From Actinoplanes ianthinogenes (GTDB taxonomy: Bacteria; Actinomycetota; Actinomycetes; Mycobacteriales; Micromonosporaceae): a stretch of 64,000 nt of DNA. The translations under genes and the position numbers were made by a program. The stretch is taken from positions 1,426,001-1,490,000 of the forward strand of contig NZ_AP023356.1 in the NCBI RefSeq assembly GCF_018324205.1. Direction: 5' to 3'. Below, in pieces: positions 7,785 to 16,760 of the stretch. Under the pieces are notes generated by a model that saw only the letters and a program-made list of their open reading frames with translations, was not told the origin of the DNA and searched no databases. Numbering within the stretch: position 1 is the first letter of the stretch; every line of letters starts with the position of its first letter.

Positions 7785-8966
7785 TCAGCTCGTCGGCTCG
7801 GGCTGCGCCTGCGGCTGCGGCTGCGGGACCGGCGCGGCGGCGATCGCCGCGCCGACCGCGTGCAGGCCGCGCAGCCGGCGCTCCAGCTCGGCCGCGTTCA
7901 CCCCGGAGATCTTCGACTTCGGGTCCTCCCAGATCAGCCCGCCGTCCGCGCTGAACTCGTCGGGATGCCGCGAGTCGACGACCGCGCGCAGCCCCGGCCA
8001 GACCGCACGCCACCCGGGCGCCGAGCCGGACGCCAGCCGGTCGGTGATCGCCACGTCCTCGACCTGGAGCAGCGGCACCGCGCCGGGCAGCGCCATCGCC
8101 CACGCGGTACGCCCGACCCCCTTGCCGTCCCGATAGGTGAAGACCACGAACGGCATGCCCTCGTAGACCCCGTAGACCAGGTACTCCGCGAACGCCTGGC
8201 CGGCCTTGAGCCCCGGCAGCCGCAGCCGGGCCACCAGGTCGTGGTCGAACCGGCGATAGAGAAAGCCACGCTTCCTGGCCCACTGCCGCCGTCCCACCCG
8301 GGTGCGCCAGATGTCCACCAGGCTTCCGCAGCCGGTCAGCGCGAAGGCCAGGGTGATCAGCATGATGCCCCAGGCCCAGAGGTTCTCGTCCTCGACCACG
8401 AAGACGAACGCCACGAAGGAGGCGAGCGCCATGATCAGGACCAGCACCACCGTGCCGGCGACGCTCTCCGCGCGGGGCCGCTTGCCGACCGTCTCGCCGA
8501 GCGGGTGCAGCGCCGGGTGCGCCGGGACCGGGTGCAGCGGCGGGCCGGGCCGGAACCCGGCCGACGCCCTCTCCGCGGCGGCCTCGCGCCGGGCGGTGCG
8601 CACCGCGCTGACCGGCACCCCGAGGATCAGCAGCACGCCGAGCCCGGCGGCGCCCCAGCCGACCTTGCGGATCAGGGCGTGGTGCTCGGTGCGGCCCTCG
8701 ACCGAGTACTTCTCCCGGATCTCGGCCATCTCGTCGGCGTACTTGCGGGTGCCGGTCTCCCGGCCGTTGGTGTACGACACGCACTCGTCGCCGGCGCTCA
8801 TCTCCTGGCCGCCGCAGTCCACCTTCTGCGAGTAGATCATGTGGTCCGAGTCGGCCTGGATCTCCTCGGCGGTCAGCGTGTGCCGGTCCACCGTCCACAG
8901 CCCGCCGGCCACGATGCCCAGGCCGATCACCAGCTGGACGATCCATCCGAAAAGTCTTCTGCGCAC
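7785..8966 (-). CDS. Membrane protein of unknown function, four predicted helices
   Basis: This encodes 393 residues. Hydrophobic helices lie at about 6-25, 102-122, 168-190 and 196-214. Between the first two is an extracytoplasmic loop with a cysteine pair (KVDCGGQE, DECVSYTNG). After the fourth helix a cytoplasmic domain of about 170 residues follows (from RKRGFLYRRFDHDLVARL), ending in a Pro/Gln-rich tail. I do not recognise the family. The layout suggests an actinobacterial envelope protein with a soluble sensor or binding domain. It is convergent with recD2 across the 29-bp repeat array. Confidence 0.7.
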   Translation of the reverse strand: MRRRLFGWIVQLVIGLGIVAGGLWTVDRHTLTAEEIQADSDHMIYSQKVDCGGQEMSAGDECVSYTNGRETGTRKYADEMAEIREKYSVEGRTEHHALIRKVGWGAAGLGVLLILGVPVSAVRTARREAAAERASAGFRPGPPLHPVPAHPALHPLGETVGKRPRAESVAGTVVLVLIMALASFVAFVFVVEDENLWAWGIMLITLAFALTGCGSLVDIWRTRVGRRQWARKRGFLYRRFDHDLVARLRLPGLKAGQAFAEYLVYGVYEGMPFVVFTYRDGKGVGRTAWAMALPGAVPLLQVEDVAITDRLASGSAPGWRAVWPGLRAVVDSRHPDEFSADGGLIWEDPKSKISGVNAAELERRLRGLHAVGAAIAAAPVPQPQPQAQPEPTS

Positions 8967-9191
8967 GGCGACCTGTATAGCACCCGCCGCCGGCCGGCCG
9001 CGGCACCCCCATTAGCACCATTTGCCGCCGGCCGGGCCGAAATGGGCAGATCCCGGCCGAATGGCCGGTGCGAGAAGACACCCGGACAACGAATTCCACT
9101 GAACACGGCGAGGGGGAATCAAATCGCGAGAGGCGTCGCGGAAATATTCTTTTCCCAACGCACCAACCGATTCGATAAACGGGGGTTATTC

Positions 9192-9830
9192 ATGTTCCGT
9201 CAACTGACCGCCGGCGCGGCAATGCTCGCTTCTCTCGCCGTCGCCGCACCCGCGCAGGCCTCGCCGCTGCCCACTCCGGACGAGATGATGATCATCAACG
9301 TGGTGAACGCGAACGGCTCCGGCTGCCCGGACAAGTCGGCGAAGATCACGGTGTCGCCGGACAACACCGCGTTCACCGTGACCTACTCGGACTACACCGC
9401 CCAGGTCGGCCCGGAATCATCACCACTGGATTTCCGAAAGAATTGCCAGATCGCGCTGGACATCAAGGTGCCGTCCGGATTCACGTTCGCGATCGCCAGC
9501 GCGGACTACCGCGGATATGCCAGCCTGGCGCGCGGCGCGTGGGCCCAGGAAGCCGCCAACTACTACTTCCAGGGGCATTCTCAGACGACCCGGATCGAGC
9601 ACAACTTCCGCGGGCCGTTCGACGACAACTGGCAGCGCACCGACCAGGTGGGAATCGCCTCGCTGAGCTTCCTGCCGTGCGGTGAGCGCCGTTACCTGAA
9701 CATCAACACCGACCTGCGGGTCAACCGCGGCTCGTCGGACGCGCACAAGTACACCAGCTTCATCTCGATGGACTCCACCGACGCCGCGATCAACACGGTG
9801 TACCGGGTCGCCTGGAAGAAGTGCTTCTAG
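9192..9830 (+). CDS. Secreted DUF4360 family protein
   Basis: This encodes 212 residues with a Sec signal peptide (MFRQLTAGAAMLASLAVAAP, cleaved after AQA) and a mature region typical of DUF4360. Family hallmarks are NGSGCPDKSAKITVSPDNTAFTVTYS in part (GSGCP and DNTAFTVTY), SPLDFRKNCQIALDIKVP in part (RKNCQI), FAIASADYRGYASL in part, and the terminal cysteines. DUF4360 proteins are small extracellular proteins of fungi and actinomycetes whose function is unsettled. The ATG has GGGGG six bases upstream. The stop codon TAG overlaps the stop of the convergent gene in a shared CTAG. Confidence 0.85.
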   Translation: MFRQLTAGAAMLASLAVAAPAQASPLPTPDEMMIINVVNANGSGCPDKSAKITVSPDNTAFTVTYSDYTAQVGPESSPLDFRKNCQIALDIKVPSGFTFAIASADYRGYASLARGAWAQEAANYYFQGHSQTTRIEHNFRGPFDDNWQRTDQVGIASLSFLPCGERRYLNINTDLRVNRGSSDAHKYTSFISMDSTDAAINTVYRVAWKKCF

Positions 9831-11056
9831 TTGTCGAAGGCCGCCCACGGGCTCTCGGTGGGCGGGCGTGAGCCGGTCGTCGCCACGACGGCCGGCTCCG
9901 CTGTCCGCGCCACCGCGATCCGGTGCGCGATCAGCGCGGCCAGGGCCGTGGTGATCGGCACCGCGGAGATCAGGCCGATCGTGCCGACCGCGCTGCGCAC
10001 CAGCTCCTGGGCGATCAGCTGCCCGGTGAGCAGCTCGCCGACCGGGGTGCCGCCGGTCGCGAAGAGCAGCATCAGCGGCAGCGACGCGCCGGCGTAGGCG
10101 AGCACGATCGTGTTGATCACCGAGGCGATGTGCGCCCGGCCGATCCGGGTGGCCGCGCCGTACAGGCTGCGGAAGCCGTACGCCGGATTCGCCAGTGCCA
10201 GCTCGGTGACCGTGGCCGACTGCGTGACGGTCACGTCGTCGAGCACGCCGAGCGAGCCGATCACGATGCTGGCCAGCAGCAGGCCCTGCATGTTGACCGC
10301 GCCCTGGGTGATCGACAGGAAGTTCGAGGTGTCGTCGGCAACGCCGGTGAGGTGGACGGCGGCGACGCTGATCTCGGCGAGCACGGTGGTGATGACCAGG
10401 CTGGTCAGGGTGCCGGCGACGGCGATCGTGGTGGTGATGGTCAGGCCGTGCGTCAGGTACAGCACGGTCAGCATGATCGCGGCGGAGCCGACCACGGCGA
10501 CCAGCATCGGTGACCGGCCGTCCAGGATCGCCGGGACGATGAAGAACAGCAGCACGCCGAACGTGACGGCGAGCCCGGCCAGGGCGGTCAGCCCGCGCCA
10601 GCGGCCGAAGGCGATCACCGCGAGGGCGAACGCCGCGCCGAGGATCCACAACTCGCGGGAGCGCTGGTGATCCGAGATCGAGTAGGTGAGGCCGCCGCCC
10701 TCGTCCTCCAGGCCGATCAGCACCACCCGGTCACCGGCCTCGATGGTGGGCGCGCCCGGCCCGTACGGCAGGCCGGTGCTGATCACCTCGCCGTTCGCCA
10801 GCCGCACCACGGCGGTGCCGCACCCGGTGGGCTGCGTCTCGCCCTCCGGGACCGGGGCGCACGCGGCCGGCGTCGTCGTCTGGACCACGCCGTTGACCGG
10901 GGCCGGGCCCGCGGCGTTGTCCGACTTCGGGGCGTCCCGGGGCCAGAGCAGCAGCATGCCGAGCGCGGTCAGCAGCACCGCCGGAATCAGCAGTGCCAGG
11001 GTCAGCTTGCGCGCCTTGGGCAGCGGGTCACTGGGATGGTGGTGGTGACCACCCAT
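9827..11056 (-). CDS. YibE/F family membrane protein
   Basis: This encodes 409 residues. A His-rich cytoplasmic N-terminus (MGGHHHHPSDP) precedes a first transmembrane helix. An extracytoplasmic OB-like domain follows (ANGEVISTGLPYGPGAPTIEAGDRVVL in part: GDRVVLIG), then a block of about seven helices with the YibE/F signatures GLTALAGL, LVTITTxIA-type repeats, NMQGLLLASIVIGSLGVLDDVT in part (GSLGVLDDVTVTQ) and GRAHIAS. YibE/F proteins are polytopic membrane proteins of unknown transport function. GAGGAG precedes the ATG. The gene ends in the shared CTAG with the convergent DUF4360 gene. Confidence 0.9.
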   Translation of the reverse strand: MGGHHHHPSDPLPKARKLTLALLIPAVLLTALGMLLLWPRDAPKSDNAAGPAPVNGVVQTTTPAACAPVPEGETQPTGCGTAVVRLANGEVISTGLPYGPGAPTIEAGDRVVLIGLEDEGGGLTYSISDHQRSRELWILGAAFALAVIAFGRWRGLTALAGLAVTFGVLLFFIVPAILDGRSPMLVAVVGSAAIMLTVLYLTHGLTITTTIAVAGTLTSLVITTVLAEISVAAVHLTGVADDTSNFLSITQGAVNMQGLLLASIVIGSLGVLDDVTVTQSATVTELALANPAYGFRSLYGAATRIGRAHIASVINTIVLAYAGASLPLMLLFATGGTPVGELLTGQLIAQELVRSAVGTIGLISAVPITTALAALIAHRIAVARTAEPAVVATTGSRPPTESPWAAFDN

Positions 11057-11275
11057 GGGCAGGACTCCTCAGGTCAGCGTCGACGACCCGCCGAACCTAC
11101 CGGTGCCCGGTCGTCCCCACTCCCGCACGGGTGCTTTTCTTCCGAGGGGGCAAGAACGCGGTCCGCCCCGTCCCGAAGCGCTCTCGCACCGGCCGGCCAT
11201 GGTCAGCGCGCCACGCCACGAAGCCGCCAGCCATGGTCGCAGCCGCCCGTCACGGCCTGCCCGCTCGCAGTCTCC
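11057..11275. other. Upstream region of the YibE/F gene, no gene seen
   Basis: This stretch holds the ribosome site and presumed promoter of the YibE/F gene (minus strand) and GC-rich sequence with no convincing ORF. With the repeat array at 11276-11885 it makes a gap of 900 bp without a gene. Confidence 0.6.
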
Positions 11276-11885
11276 GGCTGGCGCTCGCGGCCCTATCCAG
11301 GCGCTCGATAGGGCCATGAGCGCCAGCCCGACGGTCACGGGCTGGCCCTGGTGGCCCTATCCGAGCGTGCGACAGGGCCATGAGCGCCAGCCCGACAGTC
11401 GCGGGGCTGGTCCTGGCGGCCCTATCCGAGCGTGCGACAGGGCCATGAGCGCCAGCCCGACAGTCACGGGCTGGCCCTGGTAGCCCTATCCGGGCGCTCG
11501 ATAGGGCCGTGAGCGCCAGCCCGACAGTCACGGGCTGGCCCTGGCGGCCCTATCCGGGCGATAGGCCAGAGCGCGCCAGCCCGACGGTTGCGGGCTGGCC
11601 CTGGTAGCCGGCCGTGAGCGCCAGCCCGACGGTCACGAGCTGGCCCTGGTAGCCCTATCCGGGCGCTCGATAGGGCCGTGAGCGCCAGCCCGACAGTCAC
11701 GGGCTGGCCCTGGCGGCCCTATCCGGACGTGCGACAGGGCACTGAGCGCCAGCCCGACAGTTACGGGCTGGCCCTGGCGGCCCTACCCGGACGTGCGACA
11801 GGGCCCTGAGCGCCAGCCCGACGGTCACGGGCTGGCCCTGGCGGCCCTATCCGGGCGCTCGATAGGGCCGTGAGCGCCAGCCGAG
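11276..11885. repeat. 64-bp palindromic tandem repeat array F: 10 units
   Basis: The GGCTGG (once AGCTGG) that opens each unit lies at 11276, 11340, 11405, 11469, 11533, 11593, 11638, 11702, 11766 and 11830. Most spacings are 64 bp, with one of 65, one of 60 and one of 45 (a unit that lost its inner stem). Units read GGCTGGCCC, then GGCCCTATCC, a GGGCGCTC-type loop, GATAGGGCC, then CCAGCCCGAC. The inner and outer arms are complementary. Architecture and period match the array at 4005-4337. The array lies about 80 bp 3' of the minus-strand ADC-like gene. Confidence 0.9.
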
Positions 11886-11964
11886 GGTTTGGGTTTGCGG
11901 CCGGGGCGTGCAGGCCGCGAGCAGCCACGACGGACGGGGCGATCGGACGCTGGGAGGGGCTTTC

Positions 11965-12621
11965 TCAGTGGGGGCGGGCGGCGGCGCGGTCCTTTGCTGA
12001 GCGGCCGAAGACCAGCCAGAAGTCGGTGACGGCGAGGTTCAGCACGGGGCGGCGCCCGGCGAGGTAGGCGAGGGGGCCGTCCGGGTCGGGGCGCCACGCC
12101 GCGTTGCTCGTACGCAAACCGGCGCGGCCTCGCACCGGGGTCCGCCGCACCTGGTCGCCGAGAGCCTGAGCCACCGTGAGCCCCAGCGGGAAGCGGCCCG
12201 GAACCCGCCGTTTCAGCCGGATCAGAGCGGACCCGATCGGGGCGCCCCCGGGCGCCGCGGCCGTCGCGTCGACCAGCTCGTCGTCCGCGTCGAGGGTGAA
12301 CTCGGCCAGTTCCTTGGGGATGCCCCAGAGCCGGCGACCGCCGTCGCGGGAGGCGACGCTGTCGACCCAGATGTCGGTGATGCTGACCCGCGGCCGGCCG
12401 TGCTCGTGGGTCAGCACCGCGCTGAGCAGCTCCCGGTAGTGCAGGACGCCGCCGGGCTGGTAGTCGACCCAGGCGGCGCCGACCGCGGCCCGCCCGCCGA
12501 ACGACAACGGCCGTGCCGCCGCGCCCAGCACCTCGGGCAGCGGCGGCACGGCACGCATCGGGATCAGGAAGACCGACAGGTACATCTGTCCGCGCAGGTG
12601 CCAGGGCTCGGGCGGGTACAT
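11965..12621 (-). CDS. Acetoacetate decarboxylase family protein
   Basis: This encodes 218 residues. The ADC-like fold is indicated by EPWHLRGQMYLSVFLIP in part, a strand pair around GAAWVDYQPGGVLHYRELL in part (DYQPGGVLHYREL), and RRLWGIPKELAEF, where the lysine in IPKE corresponds to the Schiff-base lysine of classical acetoacetate decarboxylases. Actinobacterial members at this length are mostly uncharacterised lyases acting on beta-keto acids or related ligands, so the substrate is open. It lies just beyond the 64-bp array and upstream of the MCP gene on the same strand (the MCP gene is 24 bp to its right). Confidence 0.8.
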   Translation of the reverse strand: MYPPEPWHLRGQMYLSVFLIPMRAVPPLPEVLGAAARPLSFGGRAAVGAAWVDYQPGGVLHYRELLSAVLTHEHGRPRVSITDIWVDSVASRDGGRRLWGIPKELAEFTLDADDELVDATAAAPGGAPIGSALIRLKRRVPGRFPLGLTVAQALGDQVRRTPVRGRAGLRTSNAAWRPDPDGPLAYLAGRRPVLNLAVTDFWLVFGRSAKDRAAARPH

Positions 12622-12645
12622 GCCCCTAACACTGGCATCGATGGG

Positions 12646-14217
12646 TCAGTAACGGAAGCGGGACACCAGGCTCTGCAACTGGCCGGCGGTGACGGTGAGC
12701 TCGTCGGCCGCCCGGCGGGTGTCGCCCATCGTCTCGGTGGTCCGCTGGGTGGCCGCGGAGACCCCGGTGATGGTGGCCGCGATGTCCCCGGCGCCGCCGG
12801 CCGCCTCGGTCAGCGTCCGGTTCATCTCCTGGGTGGTCGCGGTCTGCTCCTCGACCGCCGAGGCGATGGTCAGCTGGAGGCCGTTGATCCGCTCGATGAT
12901 CTCGCTGATCTCCTCGATCGCCATCACCGCGCCGCTGGTGTCCGCCTGGATCGACTGCACCCGCTGGGAGATGTCCTCGGTCGCCTTGGCGGTCTCCTGG
13001 GCCAGGTCCTTCACCTCGCCGGCCACCACCGCGAAGCCCTTGCCCAGCTCACCGGCGCGGGCCGCCTCGATGGTCGCGTTCAGGGCGAGCAGGTTGGTCT
13101 GCTCGGCGATGCTGGTGATCACCTTGACGACGGTGGCGATCTCGGCGGACGACTCGCCGAGCCGGGCCACGATCTGGTTGGTGGCCGCGGCGGCCTGCAC
13201 CGCCTGCACCACCACCTGGGTGGCCTCGGAGGTGGAGACGCTGATGTCCCGGATCGCCGAGCCCATCTCCTGCGCGCCGGCCGAGACGAACTGCAGGTTG
13301 TTGGAGACCGTCTCGGCGGCCGCGGAGACCGTGCCGGCCTGCGAGGACGCCTCGGTGGCGGCCGCGTCGACGGCGCCGGAGACCGCGGTCAGCTGACCGG
13401 CGGCGTGCTGGAGGGTGGTGGCGCTGCCGGCCAGCTGCACGACATCCTCGCGGAGCCGGGCGATGCCCCGGTCGAGCGCGGCGGCCATCTGGCCGACCTC
13501 GTCCTGGCTGGTCACGCCGGAGGTGCGGGTGAGGTCACCCTCGGCCAGGCCCTCGGCAAGCTTGGAGACGCCGCGGACCGAGGCCCGCACGCTGCCCGCC
13601 ACCCGGAAGCCGATCAGCAGGCTGAGCAGCACGCCGGCGGCGAGCACCGCGGCGATCGTCCAGGTGGCCGTGTTGGCCGCGGACTGCGCGTCGGTGATCT
13701 GCTGCTCGGCCAGCTTGGCGGCCTGGGCCTGGAGCGACTGCGCGTCCTCGAGGAGCGCGCCGTGCAGCTTGGTGTACTGGGCCAGGCCGGCGTTCATGTC
13801 GGCTTCGGTGTTCGGGGTCGACGGCACCGCGGTCATGAACTTCATGTAGGCGGCCCAGTCGTCCTTGGCCTTGGCCACGGTGACGTTGCCGGGCAGCTGC
13901 TCGCCGAGGCGGGCCAGCGCGCCGTCGACCGCCGCCTTGTTGGCGTTCATGACCTCGAGGATCTGCTTGGCGATCTTCGGATACAGCTGGACCGCCGAGG
14001 CGTTGCCGGCGTACGCCTCGATGTTCTGGCTGTAGTCGGTGACCGCGGACCCGATCGCGAGCGACTGGTGCTGCGCGTTCTTCGCCTTGTCGTTCAGGCT
14101 GCGCACCGTGTTGATCGACATGCCGCCCACGATCAGGCCGCCGATGGTCGCGGTCAGGGCCGCCGCACCGATCTTCGTCCGCAAAGAGCGGTTGTCGAAC
14201 GCCCCACTCAACCCCAT
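12646..14217 (-). CDS. Methyl-accepting chemotaxis protein
   Basis: This encodes 523 residues. The order is a transmembrane helix (about 17-38), an extracellular four-helix-type sensor domain of about 150 residues, a second helix (about 188-210), a HAMP segment to about 265, and a signalling domain to the end. The hairpin tip is clear: [19 protein letters not shown]. The C-terminus lacks an NWETF-type methyltransferase tether. The ligand is unknown. An AGAAGG ribosome site precedes the ATG. The gene lies 59 bp downstream of dhaL on the same strand and could be cotranscribed with dhaKL, hinting at triose or glycerol-related taxis, but this is only positional. No che genes are nearby. Confidence 0.95.
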   Translation of the reverse strand: MGLSGAFDNRSLRTKIGAAALTATIGGLIVGGMSINTVRSLNDKAKNAQHQSLAIGSAVTDYSQNIEAYAGNASAVQLYPKIAKQILEVMNANKAAVDGALARLGEQLPGNVTVAKAKDDWAAYMKFMTAVPSTPNTEADMNAGLAQYTKLHGALLEDAQSLQAQAAKLAEQQITDAQSAANTATWTIAAVLAAGVLLSLLIGFRVAGSVRASVRGVSKLAEGLAEGDLTRTSGVTSQDEVGQMAAALDRGIARLREDVVQLAGSATTLQHAAGQLTAVSGAVDAAATEASSQAGTVSAAAETVSNNLQFVSAGAQEMGSAIRDISVSTSEATQVVVQAVQAAAATNQIVARLGESSAEIATVVKVITSIAEQTNLLALNATIEAARAGELGKGFAVVAGEVKDLAQETAKATEDISQRVQSIQADTSGAVMAIEEISEIIERINGLQLTIASAVEEQTATTQEMNRTLTEAAGGAGDIAATITGVSAATQRTTETMGDTRRAADELTVTAGQLQSLVSRFRY

Positions 14218-14276
14218 CGCCGTACCTTCTCTCAGCAGTGTCTGATACCCGCTGAATCGGCACGGTTTGCCCTCAG

Positions 14277-14897
14277 TTAAGAAACGTCGGCCAATGCTTG
14301 AAAGATCAGGCCGGTGGAGGTGGCTCCTGGGTCCCGATGTCCGATACTGCGTTCGCCCAGGTAGGAGGCCCGGCCCTTGCGGGCCTGCATCGGCACGGTG
14401 GCCTCGGCGCCCGCCTCGGCGGCCCGGGACGCCGCCGCGGCCGCCTCGGCCAGATCCGCTCCCCCGGCCACCGCTTTCTCGAACGCGTCCAGGGCCGGGG
14501 TGTACGCGTCGACCAGGGTCTTGTCCCCGGGCGCCGCCCCGCCCAGCTTGCGGACCGCGTCCAGGCCGGCGTGCAGCGCCGTGGCCAGGTCGGCCGGCTG
14601 CACCTCGGCGGTGGGCGGCAGGGCCTTGCCGGCCGAGCGCAGCGCGGTGCCGTACAGCGGGCCGGACGCGCCGCCCACCCGGGACATCAGCGTGGCGCCG
14701 GCCTTGACCAGCACGTCCGACACCGTCTCCGGCGGCGTTTTCTCCAGGGCGGCGACCACCGCGGTGAAGCCCCGGTTGAGGTTCACCCCGTGGTCGCCGT
14801 CACCGATGGCGGAGTCGAGCTGGGTGAGCCGGTCGGCGTCGGCCGCGATCAGGTCGGCGGCGGCCCGCATCCAGTCCCGGGCGAGTGCGACATTCAC
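14277..14897 (-). CDS. dhaL: Dihydroxyacetone kinase subunit DhaL
   Basis: This encodes 206 residues. It is the ADP-binding subunit of the PTS-dependent dihydroxyacetone kinase, which phosphorylates DHA bound to DhaK. The Mg-ADP ligands are visible as D28, D33 and D35 in [24 protein letters not shown] and the C-terminal [19 protein letters not shown] in part ([12 protein letters not shown]) are DhaL signatures. The GTG start lies 3 nt after the dhaK stop, implying translational coupling. It acts in the cytoplasm with DhaK and DhaM. Confidence 0.95.
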   Translation of the reverse strand: MNVALARDWMRAAADLIAADADRLTQLDSAIGDGDHGVNLNRGFTAVVAALEKTPPETVSDVLVKAGATLMSRVGGASGPLYGTALRSAGKALPPTAEVQPADLATALHAGLDAVRKLGGAAPGDKTLVDAYTPALDAFEKAVAGGADLAEAAAAASRAAEAGAEATVPMQARKGRASYLGERSIGHRDPGATSTGLIFQALADVS

Positions 14898-14900
14898 TGT

Positions 14901-15893
14901 TCAGGCACCCCAGCGCAGTCCGGGGGTACGCGCCGGCGCGTCCCAGAGGCGGATCATCTCGTCGGTGGCCTGGCACAGGGTGAGCGACATCCCGGCCATG
15001 TCCAGGCTGGTCACGTAGTTGCCGATGAGCTGCCGGGCGATCCGGACACCCCGGTCCTCGAGGTGTTTCGCCAGCTCGCCGTAGATCAGGTACAGCTCGA
15101 TCAGCGGGGTGCCGCCGAGCCCGTTGACCAGCACGATCACCGGGCCGGGGAACGGCTTGGCGTCCAGGATCGCGTCCAGCGCCGAGCGCACCAGCTCCCT
15201 GGCCGGGCGCAGTTTCTCGCGGCGGCGGCCGGGCTCGCCGTGGATGCCGACACCGGCCTCGATCTCGTCGGCCGGCAGGTCGAAGCCGGGACGACCGGCG
15301 GCCGGGGTGGTGCCGGCGGTCAGCGCGTACGCAAAGGATCCGGAATTGGTGTTGACCTCGCGGCCGATCGCGGCCACCTCGGCGAGCTTGCCGCCCTCCT
15401 CGGCCCGCGCGCCGGCGATCTTCTCGACCAGCAGGGTGGCGCCGGTGCCGCGCCGGCCGGCGGTCCAGGTCGAGTCCTCCACCGCCACGTCGTCGTCGAC
15501 CAGCACGGTCTCGACGCTGATCCCCTCGTCGGTGGCGAGCTCCGCGGCGAGCTGGAAGTTCATCACGTCGCCGGTGTAGTTCTTGACGATGTGCACCACG
15601 CCGGCGCCACCGTCGACGGCCTTGGTGGCGGCCAGGATCTGATCCGGCACCGGGGAGGTGAAGACCTCGCCGGGGCAGGCCGCGTCGAGCATGCCGGGAC
15701 CGACGAAACCGCCGTGCAGCGGCTCGTGCCCGGAACCGCCGCCGGAGACCAGGCCCACCTTGCCGGGGCGTGGCGCGTCGGCCCGCACGATGTATTGCTC
15801 GTCGATGTCCACCCGCAGCTCCGGGTGGGCGGCGGCGATCCCCGCCAGGGCCTGCGCCACCACGTCGGCGGGATCGTTGATGAATTTCTTCAC
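14901..15893 (-). CDS. dhaK: Dihydroxyacetone kinase subunit DhaK
   Basis: This encodes 330 residues. It is the substrate-binding subunit of PTS-type DHA kinase. The residues line up with E. coli numbering: H56 in [13 protein letters not shown]109 in NYTGD, and H218 in [10 protein letters not shown], the histidine that binds dihydroxyacetone covalently. The start is GTG with GGGAG upstream. dhaK-dhaL form one transcript, divergent from dhaM and the HPr gene across 66 bp. Product DHA-phosphate enters glycolysis. Glycerol dehydrogenase is not nearby. Confidence 0.95.
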   Translation of the reverse strand: MKKFINDPADVVAQALAGIAAAHPELRVDIDEQYIVRADAPRPGKVGLVSGGGSGHEPLHGGFVGPGMLDAACPGEVFTSPVPDQILAATKAVDGGAGVVHIVKNYTGDVMNFQLAAELATDEGISVETVLVDDDVAVEDSTWTAGRRGTGATLLVEKIAGARAEEGGKLAEVAAIGREVNTNSGSFAYALTAGTTPAAGRPGFDLPADEIEAGVGIHGEPGRRREKLRPARELVRSALDAILDAKPFPGPVIVLVNGLGGTPLIELYLIYGELAKHLEDRGVRIARQLIGNYVTSLDMAGMSLTLCQATDEMIRLWDAPARTPGLRWGA

Positions 15894-15959
15894 GACCGGC
15901 TCCCTTCCGTGATTACTCCATCACCTCCTGCATCCTCGCGCGGTCTAGAGTCGAGATCC
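15894..15959. promoter_or_regulatory. Divergent dhaKL / dhaM promoter region
   Basis: The 66-bp spacer must hold promoters for both directions. TAGAGT (15946-15951) ends 8 nt before the dhaM ATG and could be a leaderless -10. A regulator gene (a DhaS/DhaR or DeoR type) is not present nearby. Confidence 0.4.
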
Positions 15960-16343
15960 ATGGGGCTCGTGGGAATCGTGTTGGTATCGCACTCCGAGCA
16001 GTTGGCGTCAGGCCTGGCCGAGTTGCTCAGTCAGGTGGCCACCCCGGACGTGCACGTCGTGCCCGCCGGCGGCACCGACGACGGCGAGCTGGGCACCAGC
16101 GCCGACCGGATCACCGCGGCCATCGAGCGCGCCGAGGACGGCGCGGGCGTGCTGATCCTGGCCGATCTGGGCAGCGCGGTGCTGACCGCCCGGGCGGTGC
16201 TCGACGAGGCGCCGGGCCCGCTGCTGGTGGACGCGCCGTTCGTGGAGGGCGCGGTGGCCGCCGCGGTCACCGCGTCGACCGGCGCCGATCTGGCGACCGT
16301 CGCCGAGGCCGCCCGGGAGGCGCGCGATGTCGACAAGTTCTGA
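15960..16343 (+). CDS. dhaM: PTS-dependent dihydroxyacetone kinase phosphotransferase subunit DhaM
   Basis: This encodes 127 residues, the IIA-mannose-like domain that passes phosphate from HPr to DhaL-bound ADP. The phosphorylated histidine is H11 in IVLVSHSEQLASG. Further signatures are the GGTDDGELGTSADRI segment and LADLGSAVLTA. Only the IIA domain is present; E. coli DhaM also carries HPr and EI-like domains. The missing HPr function is encoded by the overlapping downstream gene. The ATG at 15960 follows a TAGAGT hexamer. Confidence 0.95.
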   Translation: MGLVGIVLVSHSEQLASGLAELLSQVATPDVHVVPAGGTDDGELGTSADRITAAIERAEDGAGVLILADLGSAVLTARAVLDEAPGPLLVDAPFVEGAVAAAVTASTGADLATVAEAAREARDVDKF

Positions 16344-16590
16344 GATCCCGGTCGTGCTTCCGGCGGCGTTGCACGCCCGCCCGGCGGGCGAGGTGGTCCG
16401 GACCGCCGCCCACTTCCCGGACACCACGATTTCGGTACGCCACGGGGCGCGCGAGGCCTCCGCTCGCAGCGCCCTCAAACTGATGTCCCTGGGCGCGAAC
16501 ACCGGCGCGACCGTCACCGTCATCGCCACCGGTGACGACGCCTCGACCGCCGCCGAGGCGGTCGCGGAGGCCCTGCGCACCGCCGAGTGA
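16327..16590 (+). CDS. HPr family phosphocarrier protein
   Basis: This encodes 87 residues. The active-site histidine is H16 in AALHARPAG, and the regulatory-serine region SALKLMSLGA is present (S48 aligns with Ser46 of classical HPr). It overlaps dhaM by 17 nt, so the two are translationally coupled. The location implies a dedicated HPr for DHA phosphorylation, with EI supplied from elsewhere in the genome. It could also serve as the general HPr. Confidence 0.9.
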   Translation: MSTSSEIPVVLPAALHARPAGEVVRTAAHFPDTTISVRHGAREASARSALKLMSLGANTGATVTVIATGDDASTAAEAVAEALRTAE

Positions 16591-16760
16591 CCGGCCGCCC
16601 GCCGAGTCCGTGGTCGATGCGCCCGGCCGCTGCCCCCACGGCGCCGACTGAATCGGTTGAGTCACCTATTTTGTGAAAAAATCGGCCGAACCTACGCATC
16701 CAGGTGGATCTTGCGGCGTTGGGCATATGACTTTCCCGAATCTCGCCAGAGAGAAAATCG

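Noticed and set aside
4005-11885. CRISPR arrays
   Set aside because: The tandem units are nearly identical throughout, with no unique spacers, and no cas genes are present. The units are palindromic in a way CRISPR repeats need not be.
11055-12097. Multiple short ORFs within array F
   Set aside because: They follow the 64-bp unit, have Arg/Ala/Pro-rich low-complexity products, and differ between units by frame.
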